A stretch of DNA of 53,451 nucleotides from Chloroflexota bacterium (GTDB lineage: Bacteria; Chloroflexota; Dehalococcoidia; UBA2247; RBG-13-53-26): NCBI GenBank assembly GCA_026389585.1, contig JAPLHP010000099.1, positions 1 through 53,451 of the forward strand, in the 5' to 3' direction. The position numbers and the translations under genes were made by a program. Under the pieces are notes generated by a model. That model did not search any database. It was not told the origin of the DNA and was given only the letters and a program-made list of their open reading frames with translations. Positions 41,318-49,682 of this stretch are shown here, piece after piece; positions within the stretch are counted from its first letter, which is position 1, and every line of letters begins with the position of its first letter.

Positions 41318-42598
41318 TCAACCCCATAACACGCTACAGATATAAATGCTCAGGGCACCGACGATGAGCATTGGGGGGGTGATGATGAGCCCCAGCTTCA
41401 GGTATTGAAGGGGATGAATTTCAAGCCCTCTACGCCTCAGGAGCACCAGCCAGAGCATGGATGACAGTGAACCCATGATAGTGATGTTCGGCCCCATGTC
41501 GGCTCCCATGATGGTGGAGTAGATAATGCTTTGACTCAATGATGACACCGGGTGGCCGATACTTCCCAGGCTGGACACTGAGACCATCATCATTGACCAG
41601 TTGTTGACCAGGTTTGAGCCAAGGGCTGTGCTGAATGAAACGGCCAGGATTGCCCCGATGGTGCCTTTGGAGGAAAGGCTGATCACTGCCTCGCCCAGAT
41701 AATGGGTAACCCCAGCGTTCTCTAACCCCTTCACTATCAGTGCCAGGCTGAAAATAAAGAGGAAGATGGGCCATGAAATACCTGAGCCCACGCTGGCTGG
41801 CTTAAGACGTCGGAAGGCAAAGCCGCCTGCAAGGAGGATAGCCGCGCCGGCCAGTGCTGGCCAGGAAAGCGGCTTCCCATACAGAGAGGCGAGTATGTAG
41901 CCAACAGCGGTTAGTGCCAAGCCGGAGCAGGCAAACAGGAAAAAGGCATCAATCTTGACAGGGGATTCCGGTTGCTCATCCTTGAAGGAGACTGAAATAT
42001 CCTTTCGGAATATGAGAAAGAAGATCAATATGTTTATGGAGACTGCCAGTATGCTGGGCAGGAGGGAGAATCGAAGGTATTCACCCAGAGTAATCCCGAA
42101 CCTGTCCACCGGCAGCAGATTCACCGGATTGGACACAGGCAAGAACATGGAAGCGGTATTGGCGATAAAGGCGCAGGCAAAGACATAGGGCAGCGGGCTA
42201 AGTTTCAGTCTGGTAACCAACACGAAGACGATCGGGGTCAGTATCAGGGCTGTGGCATCATTGGAGAAGAAGATAGTAATCACTGTTCCCAGGCCAAACA
42301 CGATGAGGAGTAATGTGCGCCCGTTGCCCCTGGCTAGCCTGACAGCCTTGAAAGCGCTCCACTTGAAGAATCCTGCCTGGTCTGCCACGGTGCTGATCAC
42401 CATCAGGCCCAGGAAGAACAGGAGGATGTTCGCCGTGTTCCGGAGCACCTCGTAGCCCTCAGCGGGCAATACGATGCGAGTGATGAACATGGCGACAGCG
42501 CCCAGCGCTGCCGCGGTGGCTTCGTTCAGGGGCTTTGGCCTGGTCATGATCAATACCACGGTCAAAGCGAAGATACATAAGCTCAGGGTCAGGGTCAT
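41318..42598 (-). CDS. ArsB/NhaD-type ion permease (IT superfamily)
   Basis: The 426-residue protein is almost entirely hydrophobic, with about eleven membrane helices. It carries IT-superfamily marks: FFSNDATALILTPIVFVL in the first half, ALGSNLVNNWSMMMVS and the MGADMGPNITIMGSL loop in the second, which closely resembles the ArsB loop. Arsenite efflux is the usual annotation, but no arsR, arsC or arsA is nearby, so another anion or sodium coupling is possible. The ATG at 42598 has GAGGAGAAGG upstream. A terminator lies immediately before this ribosome site, implying attenuation. Confidence 0.8.
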   Translation of the reverse strand: MTLTLSLCIFALTVVLIMTRPKPLNEATAAALGAVAMFITRIVLPAEGYEVLRNTANILLFFLGLMVISTVADQAGFFKWSAFKAVRLARGNGRTLLLIVFGLGTVITIFFSNDATALILTPIVFVLVTRLKLSPLPYVFACAFIANTASMFLPVSNPVNLLPVDRFGITLGEYLRFSLLPSILAVSINILIFFLIFRKDISVSFKDEQPESPVKIDAFFLFACSGLALTAVGYILASLYGKPLSWPALAGAAILLAGGFAFRRLKPASVGSGISWPIFLFIFSLALIVKGLENAGVTHYLGEAVISLSSKGTIGAILAVSFSTALGSNLVNNWSMMMVSVSSLGSIGHPVSSLSQSIIYSTIMGADMGPNITIMGSLSSMLWLVLLRRRGLEIHPLQYLKLGLIITPPMLIVGALSIYICSVLWG

Positions 42599-42615
42599 GA
42601 AAACCTTCTCCTCGT

Positions 42616-42657
42616 AAAAAGCGGAAGAGCTCCCCTCTTGGAAGCGAGCCCTTCCGC
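42616..42657 (-). terminator. Intrinsic terminator between the leader ORF and the permease gene
   Basis: On the minus strand a 12-bp stem (GCGGAAGGGCTC with GAGCTCTTCCGC, one G-T pair) with a 13-base loop is followed by TTTTT at 42620-42616. The T-run is directly followed by the permease ribosome site. This is the strongest intrinsic terminator I found in the window. Confidence 0.8.
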
Positions 42658-42685
42658 ATTGCTAACCAGGGTGTCAGGGCAGCAA

Positions 42686-42772
42686 CTACTTCTTCTTGGA
42701 AGGCGATGACGGCTTTGCTTTGTCTGGCTTGGATGGTGTGGAGCAAGGCTGTTTTTTAGTCTTGCAGGGCAT
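42686..42772 (-). CDS. 28-residue Lys/Pro/Ser-rich peptide (possible leader peptide)
   Basis: ATG at 42772 opens 28 codons with a perfect AAAGGAGGTG ribosome site five bases upstream. The peptide has nine Lys, six Pro, five Ser and two Cys (positions 3 and 10) and ends in three Lys codons before TAG. No membrane helix and no known family. It stands 28 bases before the intrinsic terminator, so it looks either like a monocistronic small protein or a leader peptide for the downstream permease. Confidence 0.65.
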   Translation of the reverse strand: MPCKTKKQPCSTPSKPDKAKPSSPSKKK

Positions 42773-43092
42773 GGGGCACCTCCTTTCTCAATGAACTTCC
42801 GTAGTCTCACGGAGACATATTCAAAATGATGAGTCAGGTGGCATTTGTGTCATACTACTGCATGTCCATGCCCCAGTAAAGTCATCAGTCGGGAAAATAG
42901 ATCAACTTGCTTGTGCCGAGTTGGGATAGTAACAGGCGCATGGTTTTGTGATATCATCGTCAAGAGAGGTTGTCAAGACATTTTCGGGAAGAACGCGCGC
43001 AGGTCTACTGATATCGGCGAGCTGCTGAAGGCTCCGGGCTGGAAGCGAAGGGAAGCTTCCGATTCAGAGGGGTGAAGTGTGGAGGTAGGAAG

Positions 43093-44436
43093 ATGATCTA
43101 TCTGGCACCGCTATTACATTTCTATCAGCCGCCAACTCAGTTCCACCGGATATTGAAGAAGGTTTGCAATGAGTCCTACCGACCGCTGGTGAACCTGTTT
43201 CATGAACAATCTCATGCCCGGGTTACGGTAAACATTAACGCTGTGCTTACCGAGATGCTGGATGAGCATGGGATGTCAGATGTAATTGATGGATTGCGAG
43301 AGCTGGCTGAGGCGGGGCGGTTGGAGTTTGTCGGTTCGGCGAAGTATCACCCTATCCTGCCCCTCATCCCTCAGGATGAGATGCTGCGGCAGATAATGCT
43401 GAACTATCAGACCAACAGGCGGTTTTTTGGCAAGAGCTATTCGCCTCAAGGGTTCTTTACTCCGGAGATGTGCTACAGTCCTGACATCGTGAAGCCGATA
43501 CTGGAAGCGGGGCACAAGTGGCTCATCGTGAGCGGGCTGGCCTGTCCTGTGGCCTGGCCTACCGATGTCATCTATCAGATAAAGGCTGGTGGCCAGAAGC
43601 TGGCCGTATTCTTCCGTGATGACATCTTGAGCAACCGCATATCTTTTAAGCAGACTGATGCCAGAGGGTTTATTGAACAATTGAAGGGACTTGGCCGTAA
43701 GGGAGCGGATATCTACGTGGTAATAGCTATGGATGCCGAGACCTTTGGCCACCACATACGCCACTGGGAGGAACTGTTCCTGGCTGAGGTGTATGAGGCG
43801 CTACAACCAGAAACAGGCGCTGGAGGCCATGGGGCAAGCCGAACGGGTGTTGAGAAGGCCGGTGATGGGGTTCAAAATTTGGGGCAGTCTGTTGATCCGG
43901 CAAAGGAGCAGGTCGAACTGCTGCGCACTACTGCTGAGACGGGCGAAATCCAGGTGGTCACTATGAGCGAGCTTCTGAAGCATTTCCCTGCTGGCGAGCT
44001 TGTTGAACCCCGGCCCTTGTCGTGGAGCACTACTATGGATGATGTCCAGGCCGGGAACCCCTACCCTCTGTGGAACTCAAAGGACAACCTGATCCATCAG
44101 TTGCAGTGGCAGCACCTCAAGATAGCCATCGAACTGACCAGGAAGGCCATGGAAGGCGCTACCACCGAGTCTGTCAAGTATTATGCTGATATAGCTAGGG
44201 GGCTGTTGGACAGGGCGATGCACAGTGACCAATTCTGGTGGGCCAGCCGCAGGCCGATGTGGGACATAAACCTGGTCAACCGAGGCCTGATGCAGCAGCG
44301 TGAGGTGGTCTTTAATGCTTACAAGGCTATCAGGATGAGCGATTTAAGCGAGGATGAGAAAACGGAGGCGTATTACCGGGTTATTGTCTCCCGTGATCTG
44401 AGGACCAAGATCATGGACCAATTATTCATTCTTTGA
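43093..44436 (+). CDS. Glycoside hydrolase family 57 protein
   Basis: GH57 enzymes act on alpha-glucans (amylases, branching enzymes, 4-alpha-glucanotransferases). The 447-residue protein shows region 1 LLHFYQPP (8-14), the region-3 motif GFFTPEMCYSP with candidate nucleophile Glu125, and the region-4 motif DAETFGHH with candidate acid Asp214. The ATG at 43093 follows GTGGAGGTAGG, so it is preferred over an in-frame start at 43072. Activity within the family is not decided. The 320 bases before it (42773-43092) hold only the leader-ORF ribosome site and no gene I can support. Confidence 0.85.
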   Translation: MIYLAPLLHFYQPPTQFHRILKKVCNESYRPLVNLFHEQSHARVTVNINAVLTEMLDEHGMSDVIDGLRELAEAGRLEFVGSAKYHPILPLIPQDEMLRQIMLNYQTNRRFFGKSYSPQGFFTPEMCYSPDIVKPILEAGHKWLIVSGLACPVAWPTDVIYQIKAGGQKLAVFFRDDILSNRISFKQTDARGFIEQLKGLGRKGADIYVVIAMDAETFGHHIRHWEELFLAEVYEALQPETGAGGHGASRTGVEKAGDGVQNLGQSVDPAKEQVELLRTTAETGEIQVVTMSELLKHFPAGELVEPRPLSWSTTMDDVQAGNPYPLWNSKDNLIHQLQWQHLKIAIELTRKAMEGATTESVKYYADIARGLLDRAMHSDQFWWASRRPMWDINLVNRGLMQQREVVFNAYKAIRMSDLSEDEKTEAYYRVIVSRDLRTKIMDQLFIL

Positions 44437-44481
44437 GTGCAGGTTCGTGGTCTCTCCTCTTCTTGTTGGCTATAGCCTCAC

Positions 44482-45024
44482 CTACAGAGGCTTACAGATG
44501 ATCTCGTGAATGTGAAGGTCGGCCAGCCTGGTTGTAGGTGCAGAGGTAACGACCACAGCAGTATCGGCCCCCAATCCAGTACCGGCCACAGCTATGACCT
44601 TCTCGCCGGGGATAACCAATCCCCCGTCGCATGCCATCAGGGTGATTTCGATGCAGACCTTGAGGCCCTGGCAAAATGTTCGGAGAAGAGTCGCCATGAG
44701 GCGGGGTGTTCGGTTGCCGTAGAAATCCTCGGTATGGAAAAGCATAGTGCCGAAGTGAACACGGTGCCCTTTCTGCTCAAGCTCTGAAACCAGTGTTTGA
44801 GGAAATCTCTGTTGCTGCCCGAACCCGAACTGGTGGGGGATGATTGCCAGTTGAATATCCGACCCGGCGAAAGCCTGGCTGGCGGCCCTCGCCGTATCTC
44901 CCCGGGTGGAGGCAAGGACCACCTTCTTGACGTCTCTTGCCTGTGCTCTTTCCTTGACCAGCCTGAGAACCTCACCGGTGTTCTGCTCACCCGCCTTCTC
45001 GAAGTAGACGATCTTTTCTTCCAT
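44482..45024 (-). CDS. Pyruvate kinase alpha/beta (C-terminal)-like protein
   Basis: A stand-alone 180-residue protein resembling the C-terminal alpha/beta domain of pyruvate kinase, which binds allosteric effectors in the full enzyme. Visible features are VKKVVLASTRGDTARAA near the N-terminus and GEKVIAVAGTGLGADTAVVV near the C-terminus, the kind of stretch found in that domain. No catalytic barrel is present. Such proteins occur in anaerobes, with unknown function. It is convergent with the GH57 gene and 20 bases downstream of the FMN reductase gene, probably one operon. Confidence 0.7.
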   Translation of the reverse strand: MEEKIVYFEKAGEQNTGEVLRLVKERAQARDVKKVVLASTRGDTARAASQAFAGSDIQLAIIPHQFGFGQQQRFPQTLVSELEQKGHRVHFGTMLFHTEDFYGNRTPRLMATLLRTFCQGLKVCIEITLMACDGGLVIPGEKVIAVAGTGLGADTAVVVTSAPTTRLADLHIHEIICKPL

Positions 45025-45044
45025 TTTATAGCTCCTTTTTGTGT

Positions 45045-45620
45045 CTAGCCATGTAGCTTTTTGAGCAGCCAGGCCATGTTCTGCCCCAGGACTTGCATGG
45101 TCTGAATGCCTTCCGCATCCTTATCAACGTCACCCTTTTCCAGGCCAAAGGCGAAATTCCAGTAGGAGGATCCCGGCACAATCATTTCGCTCATCAGGAA
45201 GAAGTGATTCATGGTATCCAGCGCATGCACCTGGCCGCCGCGACGCACAGCGACTATGGCAGCGCCGGCCTTGTGCCGGAGGAGGCCGCTGTTAGCTTTG
45301 CAAACCATGACAGCGCGGTCAATCAGAGCCTTCATGGTTGGAGATACACTGGCGACATAGACAGGCGAAGCCATGATTATGCCATCCGCTTGCATCATCT
45401 TTTCGATGTACGTGTTCAGGGCATCGTTCTCTTGAATGCAGCGCTTGTTGACGTTGATGTAGCACTTATAACAGGCGAGGCAACCTCTAAGCTCTTTGCC
45501 GGCAAGCTGTATCATTTCCGTTTCAATACCTTCTTTTCCCAGCTCAGCGAAGACATGCTTCACCAGAATAGCGGTGTTGCCATCCTCACGGGTGCTGCCG
45601 TTGAAGGCTACCACTTTCAT
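45045..45620 (-). CDS. NADPH-dependent FMN reductase / iron-sulfur flavoprotein-like
   Basis: The 191-residue flavodoxin-fold protein begins with KVVAFNGSTREDGNT, the FMN-phosphate loop, and contains GCLACYKCYIN with a CxxC pair, plus ASPVYVASVSPTMKALIDR, the second flavin-binding loop. The Cys pattern suggests either an iron-sulfur flavoprotein or a redox-active thiol pair. Electron donors and acceptors are unknown. Start follows GGAGGAG. No gene lies in the 450 bases upstream on either strand up to 46070, apart from the dyad at 45956-45974. Confidence 0.85.
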   Translation of the reverse strand: MKVVAFNGSTREDGNTAILVKHVFAELGKEGIETEMIQLAGKELRGCLACYKCYINVNKRCIQENDALNTYIEKMMQADGIIMASPVYVASVSPTMKALIDRAVMVCKANSGLLRHKAGAAIVAVRRGGQVHALDTMNHFFLMSEMIVPGSSYWNFAFGLEKGDVDKDAEGIQTMQVLGQNMAWLLKKLHG

Positions 45621-45955
45621 TGGGGCTCCTCCTTTAGACGAAGTATCACGATAGTGAGCGGGGCAATCCCGGCGTTGGCCGAGTCGGCCTGACCACGCTA
45701 TCCCCTGTATCTTAACAGCCTGTCAGATGAGGGGCAACCCGCTTCATATTGCCAGACGCGGTACCTCTATTGCCCCGGTGCTTGATTTGACTATAAGCGG
45801 GTGCTACTATTGCTTCCACAGATCACTGAGAGGCCAGCCGGCTGATGGTTAGCAATGCTGGCTGTGACATAGTCATGTGACGAGCGGTTCTTCTGAGGGG
45901 AAAAGAGCGCCCAGATGTATTCCCCTGGGAGGGAGGATGGGGTGGTGAACGAGCG

Positions 45956-45974
45956 CATCAGATTGCATCTGATG
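45956..45974. promoter_or_regulatory. Perfect 8-bp hairpin upstream of a hypothetical gene
   Basis: CATCAGAT, loop TGC, ATCTGATG. It lies about 100 bases before the ATG at 46071 with no T-run after it, so an operator or RNA structure is more likely than a terminator. The rest of 45621-46070 shows no convincing promoter or gene. Confidence 0.3.
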
Positions 45975-46070
45975 TATCCTCCATGTTACGATTCAAACTG
46001 CCAGCAGAAGTGAGTGACAACATGAGGGAAGATTCTCCTGATGATGATGCCTTTGGCCGAGGAGTTGCCC

Positions 46071-46601
46071 ATGCCAGAACAGGGAGATAAGGGAGGCATG
46101 TCCCCACAGGAATGGGGTGAGCTTGTAACATCGATCCTTAGCAACAAGCTGGTTAGAACTTTGCTTGAAGTGGATGCGGAGGTACTCAGCAGAGCAGACA
46201 TTGTGGCTATACTGGAAGAGGAACTCCGAGACTTCCTGGTGTTGAAAGCAAAAGCAAACTCCAAACAACCGGAAGCAATTGTGCTGCGGCAGGCTCATCT
46301 GAAGCTAACGGAACTGATTCAGAGGTCATTCATGGTCACCCAACTGGTCTTATTGGACAGGCCGACAGTTGAGAGTAAAAAGGCACAAGACTCAAAGAAT
46401 GAGTCGTTAACCCAGATGCAAGATGAACCTATTACAAAATATTTGCTTAAATGGCATGCTGCGAGGATGAATGACATTGGCTTGCAGTTTGTCGCTGCCC
46501 TGGTGGGGGTAGCTCAAGACCACGGGGATGTATACAAGCAACTTGGTTTGCCTGCTGAGATTGAGTCTAGATTGAAGGCCGTTGGTTATAGACACGCCTG
46601 A
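46071..46601 (+). CDS. Hypothetical helical protein
   Basis: The 176-residue product is mostly charged and predicted helical, with no membrane helix and no motif that I recognise. Segments such as LEVDAEVLSRADIVAILEEELRD look amphipathic. The ATG at 46071 is preferred over the triple ATG at 46041 because GAGGAG lies six bases upstream of it. It precedes the patatin gene in the same direction by 66 bases. A function cannot be given. Confidence 0.6.
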   Translation: MPEQGDKGGMSPQEWGELVTSILSNKLVRTLLEVDAEVLSRADIVAILEEELRDFLVLKAKANSKQPEAIVLRQAHLKLTELIQRSFMVTQLVLLDRPTVESKKAQDSKNESLTQMQDEPITKYLLKWHAARMNDIGLQFVAALVGVAQDHGDVYKQLGLPAEIESRLKAVGYRHA

Positions 46602-46667
46602 GATTAAATGAGATAGGCAGGGGCAAATCGTGAGCCAAATCGATATTCTGAGGTCAGGAGAGGGGCA

Positions 46668-47474
46668 ATGGCAACTGCGGTCAGAGGCAAGATAGGCTAT
46701 GCACTGGGCGGTGGTGGTGCTCGGGGCATGTCTCACATTGGTGTGATCAAGGTTCTCGAGGAGCACGGGCTCTTCCCGGAGGTTATCGCGGGAACCAGTA
46801 TCGGCGCGCTGGTCGGTGCTCTCTACGCCTGGGGACTCAAAACCAGTGAGATAGAGCAGTGGGCGTTGGGGGTGGACTGGAAACGTATGGCGCTTCTGGT
46901 CGATCCCGGTCTATCTGTAAGTGGCCTCATTCATGGCAAGAGGATCACATCGATGCTCAAGTCTCTCCTGGGAGATGTGACGTTTTCTGATCTGAAGCTT
47001 GGTTTTGCCTGTGTGGCGACGGACATCCTGAATGGCCAGGAGGTGGTATTGGACAGTGGCCCAGTAATCAAAGCTGTCCGGGCCAGCATCTCCGTTCCTG
47101 GCATCCTGACCCCGGTCAAGGTGGGTGGGCGATACCTTGTCGATGGCGGTCTGGTGAATGAGGTTCCCGTGAGTACGTGCCGTCACATGGGTGCGGAGTA
47201 TGTTGTGGGAGTGAATGTTGTACCTGGCCCAGGCGACATGCAGCAGGAGTCGAAGAGCAAACGCCCTCCGACTCTGGTCAAGGTACTGAGTCAGTCTCTG
47301 CTTATCGCCGGGCACCGGGCGGCTATGCAGAATATGGAGGATGCTGACTTAGCCATCAGTCCAGCAGTAGGGAGGATAGGCTTCTTCCAGTTCGATAAAG
47401 CGGCTGAGGCTATTGCTGCTGGGGAGGAGGCGGCGCGCCATGCTCTTGATCAAGCTGGAATACCACATGGCTAG
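46668..47474 (+). CDS. Patatin-like phospholipase (RssA-type)
   Basis: Lipid acyl hydrolase of 268 residues. It has the oxyanion-hole motif GGGGARG (14-20), the nucleophile elbow GTSIG (Ser44) and the catalytic Asp159 in LVDGGLVNEVP. It therefore has an intact Ser-Asp dyad. No signal peptide is seen, so it is probably cytosolic or membrane-associated. The ribosome site is AGGAGAGGGG. Substrate is unknown. Confidence 0.88.
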   Translation: MATAVRGKIGYALGGGGARGMSHIGVIKVLEEHGLFPEVIAGTSIGALVGALYAWGLKTSEIEQWALGVDWKRMALLVDPGLSVSGLIHGKRITSMLKSLLGDVTFSDLKLGFACVATDILNGQEVVLDSGPVIKAVRASISVPGILTPVKVGGRYLVDGGLVNEVPVSTCRHMGAEYVVGVNVVPGPGDMQQESKSKRPPTLVKVLSQSLLIAGHRAAMQNMEDADLAISPAVGRIGFFQFDKAAEAIAAGEEAARHALDQAGIPHG

Positions 47475-47552
47475 CATCCTGGTTGCCAACAAGGTGAGAG
47501 GCTGCAGACAGGCACTTCCAGATAGTTTCCATAGAGAAAAGGGGGTTAAGGT

Positions 47553-47873
47553 ATGAATGACAAGCCGGGTTTCGCTCAGTCAGTAGGTGATTTCCTCGTT
47601 TTCCGACGGATGCTGGGTACCAATTTTATTAAGCTGCTCTGGGTTGTTGGCGCAATCTGGCTCACCGTCGGTGCTGTGGCGCTCGTGTTGCGGTCGCTTG
47701 ACACCCACGGTGCGTGGGCTACATGGGGTGTCGTCTTGAGCATTTTTTTCGTCATTTTTGGCAACATGGTCTGGCGGCTTGTCTGTGAAATAGTAATGGC
47801 GTTCTTTACCATGTTCTTTGCCATGCAAGAATCTCTGATGGCAATCGACAAGTCCCTGAAACAACAGAAATAG
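47553..47873 (+). CDS. DUF4282 membrane protein
   Basis: A 106-residue protein with two hydrophobic helices (about 25-46 and 58-80) and a conserved FGNMVWRLVCEIVMAFFTMF stretch leading to a short polar tail. This is the layout of DUF4282 proteins, whose function is unknown. The ribosome site AAAAGGGGG precedes the ATG. It follows patatin by 78 bases. Confidence 0.75.
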   Translation: MNDKPGFAQSVGDFLVFRRMLGTNFIKLLWVVGAIWLTVGAVALVLRSLDTHGAWATWGVVLSIFFVIFGNMVWRLVCEIVMAFFTMFFAMQESLMAIDKSLKQQK

Positions 47874-47934
47874 TCCTTATCATTGCTCAAGTAACTTACT
47901 CACCCGGATAAAGGTCGCTGAAAACCGCAGGTGA

Positions 47935-47954
47935 GCCTCTCCAAGCCGAGAGGC
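47935..47954 (+). promoter_or_regulatory. Hairpin in the leader of the short-chain dehydrogenase gene
   Basis: GCCTCTC, loop CAAGCC, GAGAGGC: a perfect 7-bp stem ending 28 bases before the ATG at 47983. There is no T-run, so it is not an intrinsic terminator. It could shape translation of the mRNA. Confidence 0.3.
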
Positions 47955-47982
47955 GAAACAAGCTGCTGCCAGGGGGTGAACA

Positions 47983-48762
47983 ATGCAGGCAAACCTAAAT
48001 GGCAAAGTAGCATTAATTACGGGCTCAAGCAAGGGCATCGGCAGGACCATAGCCCTAAGATTTGCGGAGAATGGGGCGGATATCGTGGTGAATGCAAGGA
48101 GCCAGGGCACTGCTTTACAGGTGGTGGAGCAGATCGAGGGTTTGGGGCGGAAAGCCAGCTTTGAGCGGGCAGACATATGGAACTATCAGGAAGTAAAGCA
48201 GATGGTGGATAGTGCGGTGCAAAAGTTTGGCAAGGTCGATATACTGGTTGCCAGCGGTGGGGGAGGTGGTGCTCCTCCTGAATCCTTCCATAAGATTGCT
48301 CCTGAAGCATACATGGATGTCATGAGGAGCCATTTATTCTCCAGGCTCTACTGCGTAAGGGCCGTTCTTGACCACATGATGGAGAGGCAAACCGGGAAGA
48401 TCATCATTATCACCTCAGACGCAGGCAGAACACCTACCCCGGGGGAATCCTTGATCGGTGGTGCTGCGGCTGCTCTCGTGCTTATGACTAAGGCGCTGGC
48501 ACAGGAAATTGCTCGCTCGCAGATACGGATAAACACCATATGTACTACTGTGACCAAAGATACGCCAGGCTATGAATACGCTATGGCAAACCCCGATAGC
48601 CGCATATTTAAGATATTCAAAAAGGCAGAGGAGCGGATGCCCTTTGGCATGAACCGACCCGATGATATCGCGCAACTGGCGTTGTTTCTCGCCTCAGAGG
48701 ACTCAAATCAGATCACGGGGCAGATCTTCAGTATAAGTGGAGGGCTGTCCTTCCCAGGTTGA
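47983..48762 (+). CDS. Short-chain dehydrogenase/reductase lacking the catalytic Tyr-Lys pair
   Basis: The 259-residue protein has the SDR cofactor loop TGSSKGIG (13-20) and the ending GQIFSISGGLSFPG of classical SDRs. The usual active site is altered. After Ser145, the YxxxK position reads LIGGAAAALVLMTK, with Ile158 and Ala162 where Tyr and Lys should be. The LVNNAG motif is also replaced by LVASGGGGG. It may bind NAD(P) and act in another way, or catalyse a different reaction. The family call is firm but oxidoreductase activity is doubtful. The ribosome site is AGGGGG. Confidence 0.85.
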   Translation: MQANLNGKVALITGSSKGIGRTIALRFAENGADIVVNARSQGTALQVVEQIEGLGRKASFERADIWNYQEVKQMVDSAVQKFGKVDILVASGGGGGAPPESFHKIAPEAYMDVMRSHLFSRLYCVRAVLDHMMERQTGKIIIITSDAGRTPTPGESLIGGAAAALVLMTKALAQEIARSQIRINTICTTVTKDTPGYEYAMANPDSRIFKIFKKAEERMPFGMNRPDDIAQLALFLASEDSNQITGQIFSISGGLSFPG

Positions 48763-48792
48763 ATATAGACCACCTGAATATGGGTAGTATCC

Positions 48793-49116
48793 CTACCAGA
48801 GCAAGGGCTCTGCCTCAGCCAGTCTCCCTGCCATCTTATCAGCCAACCCCTCAGCATCGGCGCCATATTCCTGGAGAAGACTTTTCTTTGCCCATATGGC
48901 AACACAATTGAGCGAACATGATTCTTCTTGCCCCTCTTTCCCTGTTTTATTGATATGAAACACGCACGCAGCATGCCAGCGAGACACGGCACAGCAGCCG
49001 GAGAGAGCTTCTGCGCCCATGCACTGATATTGCCTTTTGTATCCAAGCTGAGGTTGACATGCCTCCCATCTGATGGTATTGTCCGAGATGAATTCTTCGC
49101 AGACTACGAAGACCAC
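48793..49116 (-). CDS. Cysteine-rich hypothetical protein
   Basis: A 107-residue minus-strand frame ending 30 bases beyond the convergent SDR gene. It contains nine Cys, clustered in QCMGAEALSGCCAVSRWHAAC and SCSLNC, and a helix-like C-terminus (SLLQEYGADAEGLADKMAGR). That texture suggests real coding. The GTG start at 49116 has no good ribosome site, so the true start could be ATG at 49020. I do not recognise the family. The plus-strand ORF starting at 48928 would overlap it, so only one of the two longer readings can be right. Confidence 0.35.
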   Translation of the reverse strand: MVFVVCEEFISDNTIRWEACQPQLGYKRQYQCMGAEALSGCCAVSRWHAACVFHINKTGKEGQEESCSLNCVAIWAKKSLLQEYGADAEGLADKMAGRLAEAEPLLW

Positions 49117-49134
49117 AGGGAAGGGAGTCTGTCG

Positions 49135-49500
49135 TTGGGCCGTCCTGGTTTATTGTATAGGTTATTCCACCTGAGAGTCCATGTTCCAAAGCTAACGAGG
49201 CAAAGAATACCTCGAACTTCCTCATGTGCACAGGGTAGGCATAGGTTCAACAAGGAAGGGATATGCAAGCGATGTGGCCTATATGCTCATCCACGCGACT
49301 ATGGTGAAGCTGAGGAAAACAACCATATAAAGCAAATGGGATATCCCCGCCGCAAGGCCGCGAATCCAGTTCCCCGAAGGTTCCGGAAATGGTATAGTGC
49401 TCAGAGGCCACTTCTGCCAGGTGAGCGGGTGGCAGGAGCACCTAAATACTATGGCCCAGGTGGCATCGTACGACGACGCAAACATAGAAAGGGAAGGTAG
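49135..49500 (+). CDS. Small basic protein with a zinc-ribbon-like motif
   Basis: The frame ends at 49500. Its C-terminal part reads as coding, with SCAQGRHRFNKEGICKRCGL (C...H...CxxC, a possible metal site) and a strongly basic tail (GIVRRRKHRKGR). The frame is open back to 48928, but the TTG at 49135 has GGGAG seven bases upstream and avoids overlap with the minus-strand Cys-rich frame, so it is preferred. The first residues after that start do not look strongly conserved. Function unknown; phage proteins sometimes carry such motifs. Confidence 0.4.
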   Translation: MGRPGLLYRLFHLRVHVPKLTRQRIPRTSSCAQGRHRFNKEGICKRCGLYAHPRDYGEAEENNHIKQMGYPRRKAANPVPRRFRKWYSAQRPLLPGERVAGAPKYYGPGGIVRRRKHRKGR

Positions 49501-49624
49501 TGAGTCAACGCCCTTCTCTATGATAAGGTAATCGCGCAGTCGCTCGGCGGATTTCGACACCCCTATAGAGCAAGTTCAGCTCGCCCATGAGCAGAACCCC
49601 CCACTCCTAATTTGATGTTATAGC

Positions 49625-49653
49625 TTGACATATCATATAATATAGTGTTATAT
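49625..49653 (+). promoter_or_regulatory. Promoter for the accessory operon at 49683-52326
   Basis: A perfect TTGACA (49625-49630), 17-bp spacer and TTATAT (49648-49653; TATATA with 18 bp also possible). It lies in a markedly AT-rich stretch, unlike the surrounding chromosome. It is about 30-35 bases upstream of the start of the first small gene. Confidence 0.6.
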
Positions 49654-49682
49654 ATAGTTACCCTTCTACAAAGAGGTTGAAA

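Noticed and set aside
45942-46013. A 23-residue GTG-started frame with an upstream GGGAGG
   Set aside because: The codons follow a hairpin (45956-45974), and the residues show no pattern. The ribosome site alone is not enough.
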